From the NCBI GenBank assembly GCA_963696875.1, contig CAVOLQ010000007.1:62001-126000 (forward strand): a DNA stretch of 64,000 bases, read 5' to 3'. Position numbers and translations under genes: made by a program. This DNA is from Albibacterium sp963696875. GTDB taxonomy: Bacteria > Bacteroidota > Bacteroidia > Sphingobacteriales > Sphingobacteriaceae. Below the pieces are notes generated by a model that saw only the letters and a program-made list of their open reading frames with translations, did not search any database and had not been told where the DNA came from. This document shows positions 46,805 through 55,662 of this stretch, in pieces (position 1 is the stretch's first letter; each line of letters begins with the position of its first letter).

Positions 46805-46825
46805 TTATTATCCGCATTTAGTTGT
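46786..46825. terminator. Bidirectional terminator hairpin between uxaB and the oxidoreductase gene
   Basis: acaactaaatgcg (46786-46798) and cgcatttagttgt (46813-46825) form a perfect 13-pair stem with a 14-base loop. The left arm lies in the last codons of uxaB, and the convergent gene ends 19 bases beyond. Confidence 0.75.
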
Positions 46826-46843
46826 TATGCATTTTAAAAGCAG

Positions 46844-48061
46844 TTAAATCGAATATGAAGGCATCCAGAGCTGAACCTTACCAGATTCAATGCTTTGATT
46901 GCCCATATGAACTGCAATAGCTGCCTCTTTACCGGTTTCAACGTTACATGCTGGTTTTTTTCCGGTACGAACACACTCCGCAAAGTCCAATAGTGCATAA
47001 GCAGTAGGATCCATTTCTTTATTGTTCGGATAACTGAATTCCAATGGGACGGCTTTTCCTTGTGTTGAATTTTGTATAGTTGCCCCAGAGACCCCATCAA
47101 CAATGCCTAATAATTTATCAACGCTTTCTGCAAATAAGAAGGCATCGTCCCGGTGTATTTCAATCGTGCCTTTGGTTCCTACTATCCTGATTAAGTAACC
47201 GTCAAAAGCATTCATTAATCGCGAAGTGACGACCGATTTAATTCCGTTTTTATATTCGTAAATCACTTCAACATTATCATTGGTGTCTCGCCCATCTTTC
47301 CAATAATCGATTCCGCCAAAGCCTATTGCTTTTAATGGGGGACCACCAACCATCCAGTTCACGATGTCAATTTGGTGAGCAGCTAATTCAGCTAATAAGC
47401 CTCCCGAATATTTTTTATACATTCTCCAGTTGATTTGCTCTTCCATTTTAGGATCCTCAACAGGTTTCCGCCAGTCTGAATTGCGATTGTATTGAGTTTC
47501 AAATTGAACAACCTGTCCAATCCAGCCTTTAGAAAGAACTTCAGCAACTTTATGATATAAAGGAAAATAACGGTATTGATGCCCGATTTGAAAAGCTAGT
47601 TTGGGAGAGCCCTTCGCTTTTTTGACCAATTCTAATGTTTGAGGAATGTCATAGGCCATAGTTTTCTCCAAATAAACATGTTTTCCAGCATCTATGGCAT
47701 CCATCCCCATTTGAAAATGGAGATATAGGGGCGTAGCAATAATGACTGCATCAATACTCTTATCCGCTAATAGTTTTCTATAATCATGATAAGATTTCGA
47801 TCCTTTACTAGCCAAGCGCATTCCCTCTTTGAGGTTCTTTTCTATAATATCGCAACAGGCCACTAGCTCGATACCCTGCAGATCTTTTAGCAAATGTACT
47901 AATCCAAGGCCACGGCTACCTGAACCAATTAATCCTACCCTGACTTTGTCAGATGAAGAGAAAGAAGTTAGACCAGTATAACCAAACGCGGTTAAACCGG
48001 ATAAGGCTAAAACTCCAGTAGATAAAAATTTACGGCGACTATATCCAACGTTCGTTTTCAT
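46844..48061 (-). CDS. Gfo/Idh/MocA-family oxidoreductase with Tat signal
   Basis: The 405-residue protein has a twin-arginine export signal (YSRRKFLSTGVLALSG). The Rossmann domain shows VRVGLIGSGSRGLGLVHLL and DAVIIATPLYLHFQMGMDAIDAGKHVYLEKTMA with the family Lys; the C-terminal half has GGLLAELAAHQIDIVNW. It lacks the YPxH motif seen in the two GH109-type genes, so it is more likely an ordinary redox enzyme or a hydrolase of another type using NAD(P) in the periplasm. Third gene of the transporter-nagA operon, 15 bases after nagA. Confidence 0.82.
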   Translation of the reverse strand: MKTNVGYSRRKFLSTGVLALSGLTAFGYTGLTSFSSSDKVRVGLIGSGSRGLGLVHLLKDLQGIELVACCDIIEKNLKEGMRLASKGSKSYHDYRKLLADKSIDAVIIATPLYLHFQMGMDAIDAGKHVYLEKTMAYDIPQTLELVKKAKGSPKLAFQIGHQYRYFPLYHKVAEVLSKGWIGQVVQFETQYNRNSDWRKPVEDPKMEEQINWRMYKKYSGGLLAELAAHQIDIVNWMVGGPPLKAIGFGGIDYWKDGRDTNDNVEVIYEYKNGIKSVVTSRLMNAFDGYLIRIVGTKGTIEIHRDDAFLFAESVDKLLGIVDGVSGATIQNSTQGKAVPLEFSYPNNKEMDPTAYALLDFAECVRTGKKPACNVETGKEAAIAVHMGNQSIESGKVQLWMPSYSI

Positions 48062-48076
48062 TTTTTAGTTATTGTT

Positions 48077-49270
48077 TTAAGATTTTTGATAAATTATTTT
48101 TCCTTTTACAAGGGTAGATTTTATTCCTATATTTTCGTCGAAAATAAGAATATCGGCATCTTTGCCTTTTACTAAAGATCCTTTTCGGTCAGAAACTCCC
48201 ATGATTCTGGCGGGTGTGCTCGACATCATTCTAACGGAATCTAGCAAAGAAACCTCTGCCATATTCACCATGTTGCGCACAAGTCGATCAGTCGTAGCGA
48301 CACTTCCTGCAAAGGAGCTTCGATCAGGCAATTTGGCAACATCATCTTCAATAATCACCTTTAAGCCGGTATGAATATTGCCTAAAACGCTTTCTCCTGG
48401 AGGCATACCCGCACCACGCATGGAGTCGGTAATCAGAGCAATGCGGTCGGGACCTTTAATTTTATAAATCAATTTTAATAATGGAGCGGGCAAATGTATA
48501 CCATCCGCAATAATCTCAACGTCCATTTCATCTAAAATGAAAGCACTTTCGATTACGCCAGCATAGCGGAAAGCATTCCTCCGACTTACCCCTGACATAC
48601 CCGAATATAAATGGGTAGCTAAGCTGTAGCCATTCTCAAATCCTTCTAGTACCTCTTCGTAAATCGCATCTGTATGTGCTAAAGCAGCTAAAATGCCTTT
48701 CGAACGCAGATATTGTGCAAATTCAATCGCACCAGGTAATTCAGGAGCAGCACTCCATCGACTTATCGATGAGGAATGTGCAATTACATCTTTATATTCC
48801 GATGGATCTGGATTTCGAATAAAACGAGGATCTTGAGCACCACGTTGGCTCATGGCAAAATAAGGACCCTCTAAATGCATTCCCAGAAATTCAGATCCCT
48901 TATCATTTTTTTTATGAGCCTCTTCATATAAGGAAAGTGTTTCTAAGATCCCTTCTTTCTCACTGGTCAAGGTGGTCGGTACCATAGAGGTTGTCCCATA
49001 ACGGGCATGGGTTTCAGCAATTCGCAAAAAAGAATCGACATTCCCATCCATGAAATCATGACCTCCACCACCATGAATGTGGATGTCAATGAAGCCAGGG
49101 GAAATATAGTTACCACCCGCATCAATTTCTAAAGCATCAGGAACTTCAATATCTCCGTCGCTTACTTCCTCAATTTTCCCATTGACAACAACTAGGGTCC
49201 CATTAGGTATAATGCGATAAGGAGTAATAATTTTTCCATTATAAATCTTAAGTCGTGAAGTGTTTTTCAT
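48077..49270 (-). CDS. nagA: N-acetylglucosamine-6-phosphate deacetylase
   Basis: NagA removes the acetyl group from N-acetylhexosamine-6-phosphate, supplying NagB. The 397-residue cytoplasmic protein has FIDIHIHGGGGHDFMDG (metal HxH), the metal Glu in LGMHLEGPYF, ATHLYSGMSGVSRRN, the catalytic Asp in ALITDSMRGAGMPPGES and an ending in KGKDADILIFDE. Length and motifs are standard. It lies between the FHS transporter (12 bases) and the oxidoreductase (15 bases), a tight operon. Activity on the galacto isomer is possible. Confidence 0.93.
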   Translation of the reverse strand: MKNTSRLKIYNGKIITPYRIIPNGTLVVVNGKIEEVSDGDIEVPDALEIDAGGNYISPGFIDIHIHGGGGHDFMDGNVDSFLRIAETHARYGTTSMVPTTLTSEKEGILETLSLYEEAHKKNDKGSEFLGMHLEGPYFAMSQRGAQDPRFIRNPDPSEYKDVIAHSSSISRWSAAPELPGAIEFAQYLRSKGILAALAHTDAIYEEVLEGFENGYSLATHLYSGMSGVSRRNAFRYAGVIESAFILDEMDVEIIADGIHLPAPLLKLIYKIKGPDRIALITDSMRGAGMPPGESVLGNIHTGLKVIIEDDVAKLPDRSSFAGSVATTDRLVRNMVNMAEVSLLDSVRMMSSTPARIMGVSDRKGSLVKGKDADILIFDENIGIKSTLVKGKIIYQKS

Positions 49271-49282
49271 GTCTTTCCTTTA

Positions 49283-50653
49283 TTAGAAGTCAACTTTTTC
49301 TTGTACCAATAGATCGTTAGCTTCCTTTTTTCTAAATCCCCAATGCCTAATTTTATGCCCCGGGAAGGCATAAAAAACCAAGTATAGGTAGCAAGGTAAA
49401 AGAACCCAATAGGCAGTTCTTAAATCATATAAATCTGCAAAGTGACCATAAAATAATGGTAAAATCGCGTTTCCACATAAGCCCATGATCAGTAAAGAAG
49501 CTCCTAACTTGGTAAACCTACCAAGTCCATCCAAAGCCAACGGCCATATTCCTGCCCAAATCAGTGAATTAGGTAGACCCAGTAAAACGACAAACCAAAT
49601 AGAAATATCGGTATCATGGCCTAGAAAACGAAAGTGACCATGTGCAAAAACAATTAGCAACGTGAAAGTAACTCCTAAGAGTGTGCAGATTTGAAGTGCC
49701 CGAACTTGACTTAAATATTTGGGTATTAAAGATATTCCTAGCAAGTAACCGCAAATGGTAATGAATAAGGTATAAGAGGGAAATACTTTCGCTTCGAGCA
49801 TGTCCATATTCATAGATCCACCATAACTTATGATAGTGTCGATAGCGATAACTTGAGTGCCTACATGTAGAAAAATACCAATGGCCCCAAGTATTAGATG
49901 CGGAAACTGAAAGATACTGGTTTTGCCGGTATTGGCTAGTTGGGTTTCTTCACTTTCATGTTCGGTATCAATCTCGGGTAAAGGTGAGTAACGAACAAAT
50001 AGTCCCAAGGCGATTAAACCCGTACCCAATACAGCATAAGGTACGATTACGCGACGAATAAGTTCGTCGAGGGCGGCATTTCTTTCAACATCATCCATAA
50101 ACGCCAGTTGCTGAAAGAGATCGCCATCTGTCGCTCGTAATATAACCGCCGCAAAAATTAAAGGAGCTAAAATACCCGCACCTTTATTACAGATCCCCAT
50201 AATACTAATCCGTTGGGCAGCTCTTTCTTTGGGCCCTAATATAGTAATATAAGGATTGGCCGCAGTTTGAAGGATTGCCAAACCCGCTCCAAGTGAAAAT
50301 AAACCTATTAAGAAAATCTCGTAAGTTCTGCTATATGCGGCAGGGATAAAAATGAAAGCACCTATCGCCATCACCCAAAATCCAATCATCATCCCCCGTT
50401 TGAATCCGACCTTTTTCAATAAGTAAGAAGAGGGTACAGACATTACAAAATAAGAGATATAGAATGCAAAAGCAACCAAATAAGATTGAAAACTGGTTAA
50501 TTCGCAAGCTATTTTAAAATAAGGAATGAGAATGGCATTTATCCAAGATACAAAGCCAAATATAAAAAACAATACTCCGATTATTAAAATCGAGATAAGC
50601 GTATCGCGTTTACTTAAGGAACTAACAGAAACAGGGAGTATTTTATTTTTCAT
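49283..50653 (-). CDS. FHS-family sugar:H+ symporter (MFS), NagP/GluP-like
   Basis: The 456-residue protein has about 12 membrane segments. Motifs are FFIFGFVSWINAILIPYFK (TM1), YFVMSVPSSYLLKKVGFKRG and LQTAANPYITILGPKERAAQR, which mark the fucose-glucose-galactose-N-acetylglucosamine symporter group. As first gene of an operon with nagA, its likely cargo is an N-acetylhexosamine released in the periplasm. It is divergent from the second HGSNAT-like gene; the 268-base gap between them has no recognisable operator. Confidence 0.85.
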   Translation of the reverse strand: MKNKILPVSVSSLSKRDTLISILIIGVLFFIFGFVSWINAILIPYFKIACELTSFQSYLVAFAFYISYFVMSVPSSYLLKKVGFKRGMMIGFWVMAIGAFIFIPAAYSRTYEIFLIGLFSLGAGLAILQTAANPYITILGPKERAAQRISIMGICNKGAGILAPLIFAAVILRATDGDLFQQLAFMDDVERNAALDELIRRVIVPYAVLGTGLIALGLFVRYSPLPEIDTEHESEETQLANTGKTSIFQFPHLILGAIGIFLHVGTQVIAIDTIISYGGSMNMDMLEAKVFPSYTLFITICGYLLGISLIPKYLSQVRALQICTLLGVTFTLLIVFAHGHFRFLGHDTDISIWFVVLLGLPNSLIWAGIWPLALDGLGRFTKLGASLLIMGLCGNAILPLFYGHFADLYDLRTAYWVLLPCYLYLVFYAFPGHKIRHWGFRKKEANDLLVQEKVDF

Positions 50654-50921
50654 ATGACCTTGGGTTATTTTAATGGATAAACTAAAGTATAAATATAATT
50701 GATAAGTATAATGATTTAAACGAAATTAAATTATTAACAGAAAGGTAAATAAATAAGGTGATTAATGAAATATTGAATAGGATAATAGAAATGTTTTGAT
50801 ATATTTAGAGGTCTATTGCTGTATTGTTAAAAACTGTAACCCAGTTCTTTTGCGATAAATGGAGCTTAACTATTGTTAAAAAGGATTGAAAATTTAATTA
50901 TTTACTAAAAAACGAGCATTT

Positions 50922-52028
50922 ATGGAGTTAACTAAACCTAAAAGACTTCTATCTATTGATGTACTAAGAGGATTTGATATGCTATTAATAGCAGGTGGTG
51001 GAACTTTTATTTTAAGAATGAAAGACAAGACCGGTCTGCCTTGGGTAGATTGGATTGCTGACCAGTTTGAACATCCTGCCTGGAACGGGTTTACTTTTTA
51101 CGATTTTATATTTCCCCTATTTTTATTCATTGCTGGAGTCTCCTTGTCTTTCTCGTTAACAAGTGGTCTGAAAAAGGGTACAGAAAAAAAAGCACTATAT
51201 AAAAAGGTATTTATCCGGATGCTGATTTTAATTTGTCTCGGTATTATTTACAAAAATGCACCTCTTAACCCTTTCGACGTTTCACAAATAAGATTTAGTA
51301 GTGTACTCGGGAGAATCGGTATTGCCAGCTTTTTAGCTGCTGTATTGTATTTGAATTTCTCCTTAACCGCGCGAGCTTTATGGATAGCCGGAATTTTACT
51401 GGGCTATTATGCAGCATTATTCCTGATTCCTGTGCCTGGCTATGGTGCAGGGGACCTAACTTTCGAAGGAAATCTCGTAGGTTGGATAGATCGTAATTTT
51501 ATGCCTGGCAGGCTCCATCAAAAAACATATGATGAGCTTGCGCTATTAACACAATTACCTGCGCTATGTCTGGCCATATTTGGGACAATAGCGGGTGATA
51601 TTTTGCAGAATGCAAAATCTATTGGCATAAAGATCCGAAACCTATCACTTATAGGAATAGGAGCAATACTGTTGGGTATTCTATGGGGCTTCCATTTTCC
51701 GATCAATAAACACTTATGGTCTAGTTCCTTTATTTTACTTACTGCAGGAATGGCCTTTCTATTTCTCACATTTTTCTATTGGTTAATTGATGTTCAGGGA
51801 TATCGAAGAGGAACGTTTTTCTTTCAAGTAATCGGTGTCAATTCATTGGTTATTTATTATGCTTATCAGTTTATAAATTTTGAATACAGCTCTAAAATGT
51901 TTTTCAGTGGCCTATATATGCATGCACCAGAGCCATGGCAAAATGTTCTTCAAGCTTTAGGCGCCCTTCTTCTAGTTTGGCTCTTTATGTATGTCCTGTT
52001 TAAAAATAAAATATTCGTTAAGATATAG
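50922..52028 (+). CDS. HGSNAT-like membrane acyltransferase (DUF5009 family), copy 2
   Basis: The 368-residue polytopic protein begins KRLLSIDVLRGFDMLLIAGGG and has NGFTFYDFIFPLFLFIAGVSLSF, the same organisation as copy 1 (DVFRG there). The loop position that holds His in HGSNAT (LHDMIQP in copy 1) reads FYDFIFP here, so the two copies differ at a candidate active-site residue. About ten membrane helices follow, ending FMYVLFKNKIFVKI. The stop codon is directly followed by the next start, so the esterase gene is translationally coupled. Confidence 0.78.
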   Translation: MELTKPKRLLSIDVLRGFDMLLIAGGGTFILRMKDKTGLPWVDWIADQFEHPAWNGFTFYDFIFPLFLFIAGVSLSFSLTSGLKKGTEKKALYKKVFIRMLILICLGIIYKNAPLNPFDVSQIRFSSVLGRIGIASFLAAVLYLNFSLTARALWIAGILLGYYAALFLIPVPGYGAGDLTFEGNLVGWIDRNFMPGRLHQKTYDELALLTQLPALCLAIFGTIAGDILQNAKSIGIKIRNLSLIGIGAILLGILWGFHFPINKHLWSSSFILLTAGMAFLFLTFFYWLIDVQGYRRGTFFFQVIGVNSLVIYYAYQFINFEYSSKMFFSGLYMHAPEPWQNVLQALGALLLVWLFMYVLFKNKIFVKI

Positions 52029-54242
52029 ATGATGAGCTATTCTTTAAAACCTAAAAAGCGAAAAGTGATATCTAGGTATTTATTCGTTCTTGCCCTTATT
52101 TTCCCAATTATAGAAGGGAAGGCACAGGATCGAAAAGAATTGAATGTAATTAAAGGAAATTGGTTTCAATTCACCGATGCACAGAATTCGTTGTACCATT
52201 ATTTAGCGGATCAATCCTATACTCTGCTGGAGAAACGTAAAGAAAATCTCTCAAAGAATCATTCTTTATCCGACTGGCAAGCAAGACAAGCTACCATACG
52301 GCAGACTCTTAACGAGATTGTAGGCCCGTTCCCCGACAAAACCCCGTTGAATGCCAAAGTTTCAAAAGTCATCAATAAAGACGGGTATAAGGTAGAGCAA
52401 ACTATTTTTGAGTCCCGACCGGGTTTTTATGTTACCTCATCGTTGTTCATTCCTAATGGATTGAAAAAAGGCATTAAAGCTCCAGCTATTATTTATTGTA
52501 GTGGGCATTCCGAAGATGGTTATCGAAATCCGGTTTATCAACACGTGATTTTAAATTTGGTAAAGAAAGGATTTATTGTTTTCGCATTTGACCCTGTAGG
52601 TCAAGGGGAACGTTTTGAGTACCTTGATCCCGAAACGGGAAAGTCGAAAGTTGGCGATCCAAGTCGTGAGCATTCTTACCCAGGTGCGCAGGTTTTTATA
52701 ATGGGAACTTCTCAAGCTAGACATATGATTTGGGATGGTATTCGCGCAGTTGACTACCTAGTCAGTAGAAAAGAAGTAGATCCACAAAGAATCGGAATCA
52801 CAGGCCGTTCGGGAGGGGGAACGCAGTCTTCTTATATAGCCGCCTTCGATGATAGAATCCAAGCGGTCGCTCCAGAAAATTACCTAACTAACTTTACTAA
52901 GTTGTTTCAAAGTGTAGGCCCTCAAGATGCTGAACAAAACTTCCCAAGTGCAATTTTAAAGGGAATCGATCATCCAGATTTATTAACGGCAAGAGCACCA
53001 AAGCCTGCATTGATGATCACCACAACCAACGATTATTTTAGCATTCAGGGGGCTAGAGAAACGGCCGAAGAGGTGGCTAAGGTTTATCAGTCCTATGGAC
53101 AAGAATCACAGTTTGGTATGGTGGAAGACGATGCCCCACATTCTTCAACTAAGAAAAACCGAGAAGCCATGTATGCCTTTTTTCAAAGGGAGTTGGCTAA
53201 TCCAGGTAATTCTAATGATGAAGACACCGTTCCTCTATCCACTTCGGAAATTCAAGTGACTGCCACAGGACAAGTATCAAGCTCCTTTGGAGGAGAAACG
53301 ATTTATAGTTTAAATCGCAAGGAAGCTGAAAAATTAATAGAGGAACTTCAGCTTGCTAGAAAAAACACCAATAACCATTTTTTAAATATAGTTACCTCTG
53401 CAAAAAAGCGATCAGGTTATCAAGAACCTACAGAAGCAGATCAGCCTGTATTTACAGGTCGTATTCAAAGAGAAGGTTATGCAATAGAAAAATATTTTAT
53501 AAAAGGCGAAGGAAGCTATGTTATCCCTTATTTACTTTTTAAACCCATCCGATCCAATCAGAAAGCTTTACTTTATTTAAATCCCTCAGGTAAGAGCGAA
53601 GACGCGACAATAGGAGGTGAAATCGAATGGTTTGCCAAAAAAGGATTCACAGTTCTGGCGCCGGATTTAATCGGGATGGGCGAAATGGGACCCGGAGAGT
53701 TTGAAGGGGATGCGTATTTTGGTAATACTTCCTATAATACCTGGTTTGCTTCCATTCTTGTAGGCAGAAGCATATTGGGGATACAAACAGGAGATGTCAT
53801 AAAGCTAATCAAACTCGTTAGCAAACAGGAAAGCATCAATGAATTTTATGGGCTCGCCAAGAAACAAACGGCCCCAATTCTGCTTCATGCGGCTGCAATC
53901 GACACCACATTTAAAAAGATTGCATTGCTTGAACCATATTCTTCTTATCGGTCTATAGTGATGAGTCGTTTTTATGAACCCGCATTCATTCACAGTACGG
54001 TTGCTGGTTCTTTAAAGGAATACGATCTTCCCGACCTATCGGCAAGTTTAGCACCACGCAATTTGCTGATCATTGGCACAACAGATGCATTAAGCCAAAA
54101 CATTAATTCCAATGAGATCGAGAATGACCTGTCCATAATTAAGGAAGCCTATTTAGATCAAAACGCTAAAAATAAGCTGTTGATTTTCCCCACTCTACCT
54201 TTGCAAAAATCAAGAGAATTATTTATAGAATGGATGAAGTAG
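52029..54242 (+). CDS. Secreted tandem alpha/beta-hydrolase (acetyl esterase-like)
   Basis: The 737-residue protein has an N-terminal signal (YLFVLALIFPIIEGKAQ). The first hydrolase domain (about 60-400) has the oxyanion and nucleophile features AIIYCSGHSEDGY, FDPVGQGER and GITGRSGGGTQSS with Ser261, and EDDAPHSSTKKNR as the His region. The second domain (about 450-737) repeats the fold (LLYLNPSGKSEDATIGG, VLAPDLIGMGEMG) but has APILLHAAAID where the nucleophile elbow should be, so it looks catalytically dead. A deacetylase or deacylase for glycan substituents is a reasonable inference. It begins directly after the acyltransferase stop. Confidence 0.8.
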   Translation: MMSYSLKPKKRKVISRYLFVLALIFPIIEGKAQDRKELNVIKGNWFQFTDAQNSLYHYLADQSYTLLEKRKENLSKNHSLSDWQARQATIRQTLNEIVGPFPDKTPLNAKVSKVINKDGYKVEQTIFESRPGFYVTSSLFIPNGLKKGIKAPAIIYCSGHSEDGYRNPVYQHVILNLVKKGFIVFAFDPVGQGERFEYLDPETGKSKVGDPSREHSYPGAQVFIMGTSQARHMIWDGIRAVDYLVSRKEVDPQRIGITGRSGGGTQSSYIAAFDDRIQAVAPENYLTNFTKLFQSVGPQDAEQNFPSAILKGIDHPDLLTARAPKPALMITTTNDYFSIQGARETAEEVAKVYQSYGQESQFGMVEDDAPHSSTKKNREAMYAFFQRELANPGNSNDEDTVPLSTSEIQVTATGQVSSSFGGETIYSLNRKEAEKLIEELQLARKNTNNHFLNIVTSAKKRSGYQEPTEADQPVFTGRIQREGYAIEKYFIKGEGSYVIPYLLFKPIRSNQKALLYLNPSGKSEDATIGGEIEWFAKKGFTVLAPDLIGMGEMGPGEFEGDAYFGNTSYNTWFASILVGRSILGIQTGDVIKLIKLVSKQESINEFYGLAKKQTAPILLHAAAIDTTFKKIALLEPYSSYRSIVMSRFYEPAFIHSTVAGSLKEYDLPDLSASLAPRNLLIIGTTDALSQNINSNEIENDLSIIKEAYLDQNAKNKLLIFPTLPLQKSRELFIEWMK

Positions 54243-54272
54243 GAAAGAACGATAATATTTAAATTGTCGATT

Positions 54273-54288
54273 ACGCAATCGATTGATA
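54273..54288. promoter_or_regulatory. LacI-type operator candidate 4 (amidohydrolase-GH109 cluster)
   Basis: acgcaatcgattgata keeps the full ACGCAATCGATTG core with the central CG; the outer right half is weaker. It lies about 230 bases before the amidohydrolase that starts the 54.5-59.6 kb gene group. Confidence 0.65.
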
Positions 54289-54357
54289 TTCACATCTCCT
54301 TTTTTATTAGCAATAATACTATTATTATTGTTATACAGTTTCTTTACAATATGATAT

Positions 54358-54395
54358 GTTCATTTGCATTGTGAAATCATCCAAATGAACGCTTT
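54358..54395 (+). terminator. Hairpin with following T-run upstream of the amidohydrolase
   Basis: gttcatttg (54358-54366) and caaatgaac (54382-54390) form a perfect nine-pair stem with a 15-base loop, then gcttttt. It could end the upstream esterase transcript or act in the leader of the next gene. Confidence 0.5.
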
Positions 54396-54504
54396 TTGAT
54401 AATGAAACATACAGTTCTTTAATCAACGAATAGTATAACTCACACAGGTTATCATCATTTTGATTTATATATTAAGTATTCATTACACAAAAAAACCAAT
54501 AGCA

Positions 54505-55629
54505 ATGAAAGTTTTATGGAATACCATCTGCTTAAGGAACATTTGTAGATACACATGCTTCTTATTTGTAATGCAGGCTAGTTTCTATCCTATGATATCA
54601 ATTGCCCAGACTGGAGATTTAAAGCTTTTGGATTGGCAACCAAAAAGTCAGTTAGTGGTCAAAGAAACCGAAGTCTTAAAACCGAAGTACCCGGTAATTG
54701 ATATCCATAACCATCTCGGTAATCTTAAAAATACTGAAAAGTACTTGGAAGAGATGGATAAGGCAGGGGTTTGGATGACTGTGAGTTTAGATGGACGTTC
54801 TTACAATGACTTCTACAAGGAACACCTTGCGGTATCGAAAGCCGCATCCGAAGAACGATTGTTGGTGTTCTTTAGACCTGATTTCTCTAAAATCGATGAA
54901 AAGGATTTTGGGAAAAATGAAGCACTTAAATTAGAAAATGCAGTACGATTGGGCGTGAAAGGTTTGAAAATATCAAAAGAACTGGGCTTAACAGTAAAGG
55001 ATAAAAATGGAAAGGTTATTCCAGTCGACGATCCAAGAATTGATCCCATTTGGGCTAAATGTGGCGAGTTGGGCATTCCTATTGTTATCCACGTTTCGGA
55101 TCCGAAAGCCTTTCATACTCCAGTAGACGAGTTTAACGAACGCTATGACGAACTCGGAGCCCATCCAAATTGGTCGTATTACGGCAGCCAGTTTCCTTAT
55201 TCCAAAGAGGAAATCTTAGATCAACTTTACCGAGTTATCGAGCGACATCCTGCTACTACATTTGTTTCGACCCACATGGGTAATTTAGCCGAAGATTTAG
55301 GGCAAGTATCTAAATGGCTAGACGCCTATCCGAATATGTATGTGGATATTGATGCTCGAATTAGCGAGTTAGGTCGACAGCCTTATACCTCAAGAAAATT
55401 CATGATAAAGTATCAAGATCGGATCTTATTCGGCACCGATACACCTTGCGATGCGGAGGCTTATCGTGTTTATTACCGCTTCTTAGAAACAGATGATGAA
55501 TATATTGATCCTTCTCCTAGCCATCACCAGCAGGGACGCTGGATGATTTATGGTCTGAGTTTGCCCGATCAGGTGTTAGAAAAGATATATAATAAGAACG
55601 CATTAAAAATCTTTGCAATGCGTAAATAA
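54505..55629 (+). CDS. Amidohydrolase-family (Amidohydro_2) exported protein, paralogue D
   Basis: I set the start at 54505 (MKVLWNTICLRNICR), which gives a basic N-region and a hydrophobic stretch ending SIAQTG; an ATT-rich upstream extension has no signal. The TIM barrel has VIDIHNHLG (HxH), IPIVIHVSDP, STHMGNLAEDL and FGTDTPCD. It is more distant from paralogues A-C: it lacks the HMYLHPE signature and has a longer C-terminus. The product is about 374 residues. It is followed after 33 bases by a GH109-type gene. Confidence 0.78.
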   Translation: MKVLWNTICLRNICRYTCFLFVMQASFYPMISIAQTGDLKLLDWQPKSQLVVKETEVLKPKYPVIDIHNHLGNLKNTEKYLEEMDKAGVWMTVSLDGRSYNDFYKEHLAVSKAASEERLLVFFRPDFSKIDEKDFGKNEALKLENAVRLGVKGLKISKELGLTVKDKNGKVIPVDDPRIDPIWAKCGELGIPIVIHVSDPKAFHTPVDEFNERYDELGAHPNWSYYGSQFPYSKEEILDQLYRVIERHPATTFVSTHMGNLAEDLGQVSKWLDAYPNMYVDIDARISELGRQPYTSRKFMIKYQDRILFGTDTPCDAEAYRVYYRFLETDDEYIDPSPSHHQQGRWMIYGLSLPDQVLEKIYNKNALKIFAMRK

Positions 55630-55662
55630 TATTAAATACAAAAATATTAAAGCAAAAATAAC

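Noticed and set aside
46844..48061. Calling the third Gfo/Idh/MocA protein GH109 as well
   Set aside because: It lacks the YPxH motif and has the ordinary AAHQID segment of the oxidoreductases.
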